From: Erysipelotrichaceae bacterium
GTDB lineage: Bacteria > Bacillota_I > Bacilli_A > Erysipelotrichales > Erysipelotrichaceae
NCBI GenBank assembly: GCA_017473265.1
Contig: JAFULQ010000006.1
Coordinates: 62,001-126,000, forward strand
Length of the DNA: 64,000 nt
Direction of reading: 5' to 3'
Shown: positions 10,033-18,152 of the stretch, piece by piece
How positions within the stretch are numbered: position 1 is the stretch's first letter
How the letters are laid out: every line of letters begins with the position of its first letter
The notes under the pieces: generated by a model
Told to the model about the DNA's origin: nothing
Seen by the model: only the letters and a program-made list of their open reading frames with translations
Database searches by the model: none
Translations under genes and position numbers: made by a program

Positions 10033-11067
10033 CTAATCACTAAAACAATTATTAGCAATATTATCTAATTGTTTAGATATTTCAGAAAACTCTTGGTTCA
10101 AATCAAGCATTTTAACGCTAATTTTATTACCACTCATCATATACGTATGATTTAAATGTATATCCTCATCCGTTTTAGCATACAACAACATACCAGACAC
10201 TTCATGAGGTACATTTCTTAACTCATACTCTTTATTCTTTACATAAGCAAATATTTGGTACAAGTTATTGGATACTAGTTTTTCTGAATCAAAATGATAT
10301 TGTAAAGCATATTTATAAAACTTAGCATCAATAATTAACACTTTATTTCCTTTTGACAATGTAATATCTGTTTCCATCTTAGGTAATAGATCATCAAATC
10401 CATCATCTAATTGCCACTCTATTTGTTCTTTATTGCTGCTTAAATTTCCATGATGCTTTCTATAGTATTTTAGGATAAACTTCTCATATAAAGCAGCCAT
10501 ACTTTTATCACTTAAGAAATTCATCATTTTAACCGAACCATCTTGTTCTGTATGCAATAATCCTTTCATAATCAGCCAGCAAATAGATATTAATAATCTA
10601 TATGTTTGATTATTTCGATTATAGTTTATTCTCCAGTTGATTCGATTTTTATCTAATATATCTACTTCATTAAAGAATACCATCAACTTCTTTAATGCTT
10701 TCTTTTTATCTTTTCCTATATCTGTTTTTATTAATTCATATACAGTAGTTTTAATTATTTGATTCATATACGAATTAACTGAGAATTCATCATAAGAGCA
10801 CACCAATTGTTTCTTTAAAATACTATTGGATTTAATTGACTCTGTTATATTAATTTTACCTCTAACAGAAGACAATGTATTCTCTTCTCTAATATAGGAT
10901 TTATTTAATCCCTGTTTGATTTGACTAGATATTGCAGTAATTAATATTTCTGCGCACAAATCACTAACATTATCAAATGATTCTAATTCTATTTTCTTAT
11001 ACTTATCTTGCTTTAATGCATCAAATACATATGAAAGCATATAGTAAACATTTTTAACTAAAATCAC
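10033..11067 (-). CDS. mcrC: McrC-like nuclease subunit of modified-DNA restriction system
   Basis: The product has 344 residues. McrC is the nuclease partner that McrB GTPase rings activate to cut DNA carrying modified bases. Visible features are the conserved SSVRGKI stretch at 67-72 and a PD-(D/E)xK centre: METDITL with D234, then LIIDAKFYK with D247 and K249. The length is usual for McrC. The start overlaps the mcrB stop by 4 bases, which fits coupled translation. A hairpin terminator follows the stop. Confidence 0.92.
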   Translation of the reverse strand: MILVKNVYYMLSYVFDALKQDKYKKIELESFDNVSDLCAEILITAISSQIKQGLNKSYIREENTLSSVRGKINITESIKSNSILKKQLVCSYDEFSVNSYMNQIIKTTVYELIKTDIGKDKKKALKKLMVFFNEVDILDKNRINWRINYNRNNQTYRLLISICWLIMKGLLHTEQDGSVKMMNFLSDKSMAALYEKFILKYYRKHHGNLSSNKEQIEWQLDDGFDDLLPKMETDITLSKGNKVLIIDAKFYKYALQYHFDSEKLVSNNLYQIFAYVKNKEYELRNVPHEVSGMLLYAKTDEDIHLNHTYMMSGNKISVKMLDLNQEFSEISKQLDNIANNCFSD

Positions 11068-13214
11068 TTAATACTTCCTCTTAGTTTTTCTGACCATTCT
11101 CTAACGTTAGAAAGCTCATCAAACCAGTATTCTTTGATCATTGGGATTAATTCATACTCTACGATTTGTTTTAGTCTTTCATCATCTATATCTTTAGATG
11201 TGAAGTAACTATGACCAATGCAGAATCCTTCACCTAAAGATTCATCCTTAGTAATAACTTCATTTAATGATTCTACATATTCAATTAACTTATTAAATTT
11301 TGGATTATTCACTTCTTCTTTATGTTTTAAGAATCCTTCAGATCTAAACGCAGGTTTCATATCATAGAAAGCAAATCTTCTTCTCAATGCATAATCAAGC
11401 ATTGCTAAGCTTCTATCTGCAGTGTTCATCATACCAATGATATGTACATTCTTTGGCACTGAGAATCTTTCTTTGGAATACAACAACTGTAACTCATGCC
11501 CACGTTTATCAGCTTCAATTAACATGAATAATTCACCAAAAATCTTACTTAAATTACCTCTATTAATTTCATCTATAATAAAGAAATATGGATTTTCTTC
11601 ATCAATTTTTGCTTCTTTACAGAAGTTATAGAATACTCCCTTAGATAATTCAAATCCTGTATCATTTGGTCTATATCCTTCAATAAAATCTTCATAAGAA
11701 TAACTTTGATGAAATTGAACTAACATGACTCTACCTGTATTCTTTTCACCCATAATAGACCAAGCTAATCTTCTAGCCATATAAGTTTTGCCAACACCCG
11801 GTGCACCTTGAAGAATAATATTCTTTTTATTCTTTAACAATGAAACTAAACTATTATATTCATCTTTATCCATATACACTTCATTCAAGAAATCTTCTTC
11901 ATTATATTTTGCATACTTTGTTTCTTTTTCTTCGATTTCCTCAATTTTAGATTCTTCCTCAACAAAGAATGCATTTAGTTTATTTACATAATCTGGATAT
12001 GGTGTAATGTCTGTTAATGTTTTTACTATAGCATTACCTGGATGAGGCCATTCACCATTATGAGTCCAATCAACCGCACGAATATGTTTAAATCCATCTT
12101 CCTGTTCCGGATCATATTGATAATCAGATGTTACTACACCTCTACCAATTACTTTATGTAATCCTTTTTTAACAAAAACAACATCGCCAACTTTCATTTC
12201 ATGAACAAATTGCCAAATAGCATAACTTGGCCACTTAAAAGACCATTCAGGATTCACAGTTGCTTTTAACTTATCAATTATTTCTTGTTTACTCGTATAT
12301 TGAGTAGCATCTTCTATTTCTCCATACTTAAGTGCCATAATTCCTTTGTTATAGAATTCTTTCCACATAGCAGAACCATCTCCAGGAGAATAAATCCAAT
12401 AACGAGTACCAACATCAGAATCATCACCCATTGCGTTTTCCATATCGGCAGTTTTAATTTTCGCTTTTTCTAATTTATTTACTTCATTTGATTTTTTCCA
12501 CGCTTCACTAGAAACATCAACAAAATTTTCAAATCGATCATCAGTTTTAATATACTCTTTAATTGCATCTAATAATGCAAAATATTTGCTTGCTGCAATT
12601 TTAGATTCTATAACCGGTAATGATTTAACAAACTCTTGCGGGAAGGTATTTGCTTTATAGATAAACCACTCATTACGGCTATCTAAATTGATAAATACAT
12701 CTGGTGCAATCCAGAACAACCCCATAGTAATCTTACTATTGCCGTTGTATTTTAGATTTACACAATAGTCAAACCATTTAGATATTTCTGCTTTATTAAC
12801 CTCACTATCATCTTTAGCATACACCAAAGCACTCTCAAACAGGTTCCACAAATTATCAATATCTTGTTCTTTACGTTCATGAATAAATGGGAAAAAAGTA
12901 GCATTTTGATTATTCAAAACAGGTAAGCCATCTAAATTCGTAGGAGCCGGTGTGATTACACCAATTCGTTTACCTAATTCACTAGCAAGCAACTTACGTT
13001 TATCTTCAGTTATTTGTTTATTAAATAAACCAAACACAGTAAAAGGATCAATATCAACAATAACTCCGTCTTTATCAAGAGTAGCTAAATTAATCTTAGT
13101 CTCCTCATAAACCCTTTTAATGATATTAATTAGTTCTTCTCTATTATCCTTATACTTTAATAGCTTATCAGCAAATTCTTTATAGAATTCTATCCATGTG
13201 TATTTAATATTCAT
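11064..13214 (-). CDS. mcrB: McrB-like GTPase with N-terminal EVE/PUA-like region
   Basis: The product has 716 residues. The C-terminal AAA+ domain carries Walker A GAPGVGKT (about 470-477), Walker B FFIIDEINRG and the McrB GTP-specific motif MMNTADRS (about 595-602). Residues about 268-415 (from RYWIYSPGDG to TDITPYPDYV) look like an EVE/PUA-type modified-base reader, and the first 250 residues form a separate unknown domain. Together with McrC it should cut phage DNA containing modified bases. Its promoter (TATAAT at 13237-13242, minus strand) is overlapped by a dyad shared with two regulator regions. It follows hsdS' by 120 bases. Confidence 0.92.
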   Translation of the reverse strand: MNIKYTWIEFYKEFADKLLKYKDNREELINIIKRVYEETKINLATLDKDGVIVDIDPFTVFGLFNKQITEDKRKLLASELGKRIGVITPAPTNLDGLPVLNNQNATFFPFIHERKEQDIDNLWNLFESALVYAKDDSEVNKAEISKWFDYCVNLKYNGNSKITMGLFWIAPDVFINLDSRNEWFIYKANTFPQEFVKSLPVIESKIAASKYFALLDAIKEYIKTDDRFENFVDVSSEAWKKSNEVNKLEKAKIKTADMENAMGDDSDVGTRYWIYSPGDGSAMWKEFYNKGIMALKYGEIEDATQYTSKQEIIDKLKATVNPEWSFKWPSYAIWQFVHEMKVGDVVFVKKGLHKVIGRGVVTSDYQYDPEQEDGFKHIRAVDWTHNGEWPHPGNAIVKTLTDITPYPDYVNKLNAFFVEEESKIEEIEEKETKYAKYNEEDFLNEVYMDKDEYNSLVSLLKNKKNIILQGAPGVGKTYMARRLAWSIMGEKNTGRVMLVQFHQSYSYEDFIEGYRPNDTGFELSKGVFYNFCKEAKIDEENPYFFIIDEINRGNLSKIFGELFMLIEADKRGHELQLLYSKERFSVPKNVHIIGMMNTADRSLAMLDYALRRRFAFYDMKPAFRSEGFLKHKEEVNNPKFNKLIEYVESLNEVITKDESLGEGFCIGHSYFTSKDIDDERLKQIVEYELIPMIKEYWFDELSNVREWSEKLRGSIK

Positions 13215-13236
13215 AATACAGTACCGCCTTTTTTAT

Positions 13237-13281
13237 ATTATACAATATACAAACAATAAGAAATATACATAAAAATGTACA
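13237..13281 (-). promoter_or_regulatory. mcrB promoter with TATACA-N6-TGTACA operator
   Basis: On the minus strand a perfect TATAAT lies at 13237-13242, 23 bases before the mcrB ATG. A dyad at 13264-13281 (TATACAT, AAAA, ATGTACA on the plus strand) covers the -35 position. It is 17 of 18 bases identical to the dyad at 32532-32549 next to the WYL regulator. Confidence 0.6.
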
Positions 13282-13334
13282 ATTTTACACTTAAAATTCG
13301 CAAATATTTTTAATAAAACTTTTAAACTTCAATT

Positions 13335-14378
13335 TCAGAATTTGGTAATTAGCCGTGTAATTATATCTACACTAATAAATTTTGATTTGTCGGTCTGTTC
13401 AACGAAGGCTGCGAATTGATTTTGTAGCTCCATGATTGGAACCTTAATGTAGGTATTCTTAACCAAATCACTATTTAAGTTTTTCACCGTTGCACCATTT
13501 ACTTTACCACTAAACTGATACTGTATATCATCACTACGGATTGCATGATAAAGATAAAATTCATTAAATGTATCATTAAAATTAGACATTATTAACCAAC
13601 CGTCATGTACACAACCATTGATTCCGAGAATATAGGGTCTACCAAAGCTCATCGAGTTTGAAAGGATAAAATCGCCTGCATATACCATACGAGATTTTTT
13701 TGCACCTTCTCGTGTAATTTTCTCTTCTGTCTTTGTAATATACAGCGAATTTTCAGAAACATCTCCGATTTTAATCCAATTTACGCCATCTTCGTTGTCT
13801 GTAATGAACGCAGAAATTGGTCTTGGCGAGGCTCCTCTTGAGATAGATATTACATCACCAATACGCACCTCGTTTTTGCAATCACCAAACAGTTCGATAA
13901 ATCGGGATTTGATTAAACAATCTAGTAATTCTGCTTGCTTTTTCTTATTACTTATAGCTTTTTCAATTTTTTCTAATATACTTATTATCTCAATTTGCTT
14001 TTTCTTAGTTGGTAAGTTGAATTCTTCTTTTTTATAATCTTTAAAATAAATATGTGGAATAGTTGCTCCTGTATTGTATTTTTCTAGATGCATCGATTTA
14101 ACTGCATAATATAGATATTTTGGTTCTATCTCTTCTTTCGGAATTAAATATTGTAGTGTACCAATAATTGATGATTTTTCTGGCAAAAACATTGTTCTTC
14201 CGACTCCCGCTCCATCTTTAACTACTGCTACATACGCCTTTTCTTGATGATATTGATCTATGTATTTAATTAATCCACTTGCACCGAAAATTGGATAATC
14301 ACCACAAAGAAATTCTAAGTCCTTTTGCGCATATGATGAAGATTCTCTATTACATACTTCTTCAAGTGTTACTCGCAT
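13335..14378 (-). CDS. hsdS: Second type I specificity subunit (silent hsdS' cassette)
   Basis: The product of about 347 residues has two target-recognition domains joined by the conserved helix LLDCLIKSRFIELFGD and ends soon after FVEQTDKSK. The ATG at 14376-14378 has only GGGAAG touching it and the upstream frame is open into the recombinase 3' end, so translation start is poor. Its C-terminus lacks the IQKSIDELQQLFDSLMQEYF tail of the first hsdS. Both recognition domains differ from those of the active copy, while short DNA stretches at the start, centre and end are identical. These features mark a donor cassette rather than a normally expressed gene. Confidence 0.8.
   Translation of the reverse strand: MRVTLEEVCNRESSSYAQKDLEFLCGDYPIFGASGLIKYIDQYHQEKAYVAVVKDGAGVGRTMFLPEKSSIIGTLQYLIPKEEIEPKYLYYAVKSMHLEKYNTGATIPHIYFKDYKKEEFNLPTKKKQIEIISILEKIEKAISNKKKQAELLDCLIKSRFIELFGDCKNEVRIGDVISISRGASPRPISAFITDNEDGVNWIKIGDVSENSLYITKTEEKITREGAKKSRMVYAGDFILSNSMSFGRPYILGINGCVHDGWLIMSNFNDTFNEFYLYHAIRSDDIQYQFSGKVNGATVKNLNSDLVKNTYIKVPIMELQNQFAAFVEQTDKSKFISVDIITRLITKF
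13380..13400. repeat. hsdS 3' direct repeat, copy in hsdS'
   Basis: A 21-base identical match to 15515-15535, encoding part of FVEQTDKSK. Same orientation in both genes. Confidence 0.85.
13882..13915. repeat. hsdS central direct repeat, copy in hsdS'
   Basis: A 34-base identical match to 16023-16056, encoding IKSRFIELFGD, the helix between the two recognition domains. Recombination here would swap the second recognition domain. Confidence 0.9.
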
Positions 14379-14384
14379 CTTCCC

Positions 14385-14400
14385 TACAAACCCAAATTTG
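14385..14400. repeat. hsdS 5' direct repeat, copy before hsdS'
   Basis: TACAAACCCAAATTTG is identical to 16599-16614, just ahead of each hsdS start. The pattern TACAAA-N6-TTTG resembles the core of a tyrosine recombinase site. Confidence 0.75.
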
Positions 14401-14403
14401 AAC

Positions 14404-15396
14404 TTAAGCAATATACCTTCTATGAGACTGTTTAACATTATTTTGATCCACCATAGCATAATGCATAGTTGTATCAATTTTAGAATGTCCTAGCAATTGT
14501 TGCACCTGTTCAATTGGCATGCCTTTATCAATAGCTCTGGTTGCTAACGTTCTTCTAAATTTATGAGGATGCACTTTCTTTATTCCTAAATTTCTACCCA
14601 AAGATCTTAATCTAATTTCTACACCACTTATATCTAATCTATTATATGGTTTATTTAATGATACAAACAAAGCAGGATTATCATCATCTCTATTATTCAA
14701 ATAATTTCTTAAATGAATCTTTGTTCTAGCATCAAAATACACAGGTCTCTCTTTATTACCTTTACCAAAGACAACACATTCTCTATTCTCAAAATCAATA
14801 TCATTAATATTTAATCTAACTAATTCACCAACTCGCATACCTGTTGATGCTAACAAATCAATAATTGCTAAATCACGAATATTAGTAGCATTATCCCTTA
14901 ACATTTCCAACGCTTCATCAGAATATGTTTCCTTAACCGTTTTATCTGTTCTAATTTTATGTATACGTCTCATAGGACTTTTAATAATATAATTCTCTTC
15001 TTCTAACCATGAGAAGAAACTAGATATAATTCTTCTTATATTATCAATATTAACTCTAGTACAAGAATTTTTATCTTGATATCTAGATAAATAACATCTT
15101 AAATCATCTGTTGTCATATGTGTAAAATGAATAAAAGATGAATCAACAAGTCTGTCCAATGTAGATTTATAATATCTCATTGTCTTTTCACTACAGCCTT
15201 CTATTTTCTTAGCCGCAATGAAACAACTTATTAATTCATCATTTGTATATTTATATTCAACTATATTTTCTTTCTCATTAGACAGTTCCACTTTATCTAA
15301 TACTCTAACTATTGTTTGATGCAATAATTCCATTTGTGCATTATCTAAAAAACGCAACATAGATTGTTCAATTTCTTTAATTAAGATTTCTTTCAT
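14404..15396 (-). CDS. Tyrosine recombinase (XerC-like) inside the hsdS locus
   Basis: The product has 330 residues from the ATG at 15394-15396, preceded by AGAGAG; an in-frame upstream start would overlap hsdS. It has an N-terminal SAM-like core-binding domain and a catalytic domain with all expected residues: Arg in STGMRVGELVRL, Lys in GKGNKERPV, HKFRRT, the GHS motif of LLGHSKIDTT, and the nucleophile Tyr in MHYAMVD. Recombinases at this position shuffle hsdS cassettes in other type I systems. It lies between two hsdS genes in the same direction, with 46 bases before and 25 bases after. Its target is probably the repeats flanking these genes. Confidence 0.92.
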   Translation of the reverse strand: MKEILIKEIEQSMLRFLDNAQMELLHQTIVRVLDKVELSNEKENIVEYKYTNDELISCFIAAKKIEGCSEKTMRYYKSTLDRLVDSSFIHFTHMTTDDLRCYLSRYQDKNSCTRVNIDNIRRIISSFFSWLEEENYIIKSPMRRIHKIRTDKTVKETYSDEALEMLRDNATNIRDLAIIDLLASTGMRVGELVRLNINDIDFENRECVVFGKGNKERPVYFDARTKIHLRNYLNNRDDDNPALFVSLNKPYNRLDISGVEIRLRSLGRNLGIKKVHPHKFRRTLATRAIDKGMPIEQVQQLLGHSKIDTTMHYAMVDQNNVKQSHRRYIA

Positions 15397-15442
15397 GTTA
15401 ATAATCTCTCTTTCTTTATTAACACAAAATATATCATAAATA

Positions 15443-16591
15443 TTATCCAAAGTATTCTTGCATTAAACTATCAAATAATTGTTGTAATTCATCAATAGAC
15501 TTCTGAATTGCAACTTTTGATTTGTCGGTCTGTTCGACGAAAGTTGCAAACTCGTTTATATCTGCCATATTAGGCAATGGCAAACTAATTTTGTTAAGCA
15601 TATTTCCCGTTATTTGATTGATTGTCGTTGTCGCACCAGTAGCAATTTGCCGCCTAAATGCATCCATTTGAAAATAAGTCATCAAATACGGATAATATCT
15701 GCTCCTAATAATCATCATAAAGGCACCAAAGGTCATTGGTTCGGAAGGATTCTTTATAAGAGCAACTTTGCCAACTAATCTGGCACTACCATTTCTCGAA
15801 CACATTAAAATATCATTGTTCTTAACATAGAGTTTTTCCTTAATAGGGCAATCAACTCGTACTGTATCAACAAAATCTAACTGACTATTCTGTATATTAC
15901 TCGAACGAAGAACAACTGTGCCATCATTGGTAACATTATCAGGAGAATAAGTCAAACCATTAAAGTATTCTGCAATCTCGGAAAGCAATACCTTTTTGAA
16001 CCCTTTGGGATTGGTTTCTGGGTCACCAAACAGTTCGATAAATCGGGATTTGATTAGGTTATCTAATAAAGATAATTGTTTCTTTTTATCATCTAGTATT
16101 TTACTTATTTTATTCAGTTTATTAATAATATCACTTTGATGTTCAATACTTGATTCTGGTATATCCAAGTCTTTCATTTTCTTTTTGTTTATGAATTTTA
16201 CCGTTCCTCCACTCAATAGAGAATTAAATTTATTGTTTTTCAATAAATAATCAAAATAGTATTTTATATATTGTGGCTTATACTGCTCAATATCAACTCT
16301 TATTAAAAACAAATTCCAAGCAATTAAAAACTCTATATCGTCTTCAACCACTATTGATTTACCAATAGTACCTATGTTAGCTAATAAAATATCACCTTTT
16401 TGAGGATTGTATTTGTTAAAATATTTATTTTTATCAGAAATCCCTAAATATTTAACATCATCTAAATCTAGATAACCTGAAGTAATATTTTTTGACTGAA
16501 TTATAGGTGTTCCTACATTTTGATATTCAACTTTATCAGCAACTGTATTTATTCCTTGATGCATTTCTAAAGTTATATTACCTAACTTCAT
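15443..16591 (-). CDS. hsdS: Type I restriction specificity subunit HsdS (expressed copy)
   Basis: The product has 382 residues, with two recognition domains separated by LLDNLIKSRFIELFGDPE and a C-terminal conserved helix FATFVEQTDKSK to the end. HsdS reads the DNA target for both HsdM and HsdR. The ATG at 16589-16591 follows AAAGGAGA with only 1-2 bases of spacing; an in-frame TAA just upstream rules out a longer form. It follows hsdM by 57 bases and precedes the recombinase. Three stretches are exact direct repeats with the downstream hsdS' copy. Confidence 0.93.
   Translation of the reverse strand: MKLGNITLEMHQGINTVADKVEYQNVGTPIIQSKNITSGYLDLDDVKYLGISDKNKYFNKYNPQKGDILLANIGTIGKSIVVEDDIEFLIAWNLFLIRVDIEQYKPQYIKYYFDYLLKNNKFNSLLSGGTVKFINKKKMKDLDIPESSIEHQSDIINKLNKISKILDDKKKQLSLLDNLIKSRFIELFGDPETNPKGFKKVLLSEIAEYFNGLTYSPDNVTNDGTVVLRSSNIQNSQLDFVDTVRVDCPIKEKLYVKNNDILMCSRNGSARLVGKVALIKNPSEPMTFGAFMMIIRSRYYPYLMTYFQMDAFRRQIATGATTTINQITGNMLNKISLPLPNMADINEFATFVEQTDKSKVAIQKSIDELQQLFDSLMQEYFG
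15515..15535. repeat. hsdS 3' direct repeat, copy in hsdS
   Basis: Identical over 21 bases to 13380-13400, near the 3' end of the gene. Homology weakens just beyond, with alternating matches and mismatches. Confidence 0.85.
16023..16056. repeat. hsdS central direct repeat, copy in hsdS
   Basis: Identical over 34 bases to 13882-13915. Same direction, 2141 bases apart. Confidence 0.9.
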
Positions 16592-16598
16592 TCTCCTT

Positions 16599-16614
16599 TA
16601 CAAACCCAAATTTG
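16599..16614. repeat. hsdS 5' direct repeat, copy before hsdS
   Basis: Identical to 14385-14400. Here the following bases complete the dyad TACAAA-CCCAAA-TTTGTA (16599-16616). Confidence 0.75.
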
Positions 16615-16648
16615 TATGTCCACTCATTCGGGCTCTGCCTCCTTTCTA

Positions 16649-18148
16649 TTATTTATTTAATAGATTCTTTAATTCTAATAATTCTTTTTCAATTTCTTTA
16701 TCTAATTCAAAAATCTTAGCCAAGATTTCTTCTGTAGGAGGATACTCCACAGGTACATATTTAGTTTCTTTATATTTATTAATAGATAAATCATATTCAT
16801 TCTTAACAATTTCATCTTTAGTTACAAAGAAACTCTTATCAGTTCTTGCTCTTTCTTTTTCATTTTCTAAATGATTATATCTTTCGATAATGTCTGGAAT
16901 GTCATTTTCTTTCACTTCACTTCGTTTATCATCTAATGAATAACCATCTGATTCCATATTATAGAACCAAACATCTTTTGTACCACTTGGATCTTTAGTA
17001 AATACTAATACCGCAGTAGACACTCCAGCATAAGGTTTAAATACACCTGAAGGCATAGAAATAACTGCTTGTAACTTATTATTTTCTACAAGTTCTTTTC
17101 TAATCGATTTATGTGCTTTAGATGAACCAAATAACACCCCATCAGGAACAATAGCAGCGCATCTTCCACCCATTTTTAAAGACTTAATAAACAATGCTAA
17201 GAATAATAATTCCGTTTTCTTAGTTTTGCATAAAGCAGAAATATCTTTTGAAATATCTTCTTCAAATACACTACCAGTAAAAGGTGGATTGGCTAGAATA
17301 AGTGAATATGCTTCACGTTTCTTATTTTCATCAGATAATGAATCTTGACGTTTAATAGTAGGATTATCTACACCATGTAACAACATATTCATAGCCCCAA
17401 TACGCAACATAGATGGGTCTGTATCAAATCCGTAAAACATATTATTACTAAAGTGTTCAACATTTTCTTTCTTCAATAATTCTGTTTTATAGTTTTCTGT
17501 AATGTATTCAGACACACCCAATAAGAATCCTGCGCTACCCATTGCTGGATCCATTACAATATCATTCAATGTTGGTTTAACTAATTGCACCATCATATTA
17601 ATAATATGTCTAGGAGTTCTAAATTGCCCCAATGCACCAGCTGAAGACATTTTTCCTAAACAATATTCATAAGTATCACCCATGATATCTTTATTACTCA
17701 TATCAATTTCGCTTAATACGTCTACACAAACCGTTAATACTTTTGCGGATGGAATCAAGAATACTGCATCTTGCATAAAACTAGAAAAAGCAGTCTCTTT
17801 TTCTTCTCCATTTACTGTTTTAATAAATGGAAATACATAATTTCTAACAACTTCAAACATTTGAGTAGATTCTTTATGCTTAAAGTTTTGCCATCTCAAT
17901 TCTGTATATGGAATTGTCATTTTCCCTTCATCATCTACTGAGAAATCACCTTGTTTAAAAACTGTACTTTGATATTGCAAACCGAAAAGAGAAGCGTTAG
18001 CTTCTTTCTTCGTTTCAATATCATCTAATAATTTCATAAACATTAAATATGTAATTTGCTCTAAAACTGTAATTGGGCTAGAAATACCACCAGTCCAAAT
18101 CGTATCCCAAATCTTATCAATCTTAGACTTTAATTCACCTGTTATCAT
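16649..18148 (-). CDS. hsdM: Type I restriction-modification methyltransferase HsdM
   Basis: The product has 499 residues. It is the N6-adenine methyltransferase subunit that protects host DNA and also forms the core of the restriction complex. The N-terminal HsdM_N helical region (LKSKIDKIWDTIW) is followed by the SAM motif DPAMGSAGFL and the catalytic ANPPF motif. An FGSSKAHKSIRKELVENNKL stretch and the C-terminal coiled tail that contacts HsdS are also typical. It starts 4 bases after the hsdR stop, so the two are in one operon in the order R-M-S. Confidence 0.96.
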   Translation of the reverse strand: MITGELKSKIDKIWDTIWTGGISSPITVLEQITYLMFMKLLDDIETKKEANASLFGLQYQSTVFKQGDFSVDDEGKMTIPYTELRWQNFKHKESTQMFEVVRNYVFPFIKTVNGEEKETAFSSFMQDAVFLIPSAKVLTVCVDVLSEIDMSNKDIMGDTYEYCLGKMSSAGALGQFRTPRHIINMMVQLVKPTLNDIVMDPAMGSAGFLLGVSEYITENYKTELLKKENVEHFSNNMFYGFDTDPSMLRIGAMNMLLHGVDNPTIKRQDSLSDENKKREAYSLILANPPFTGSVFEEDISKDISALCKTKKTELLFLALFIKSLKMGGRCAAIVPDGVLFGSSKAHKSIRKELVENNKLQAVISMPSGVFKPYAGVSTAVLVFTKDPSGTKDVWFYNMESDGYSLDDKRSEVKENDIPDIIERYNHLENEKERARTDKSFFVTKDEIVKNEYDLSINKYKETKYVPVEYPPTEEILAKIFELDKEIEKELLELKNLLNK

Positions 18149-18152
18149 AGTT

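Noticed and set aside
14379-14477. N-terminal extension of hsdS' into the recombinase gene
   Set aside because: The extra residues are the recombinase 3' end in another frame; HsdS homology begins at MRVTLEEV.
13335-16591. Invertible hsdS locus
   Set aside because: All shared stretches between the two hsdS genes are direct repeats; I found no inverted copies, so simple inversion is not supported.
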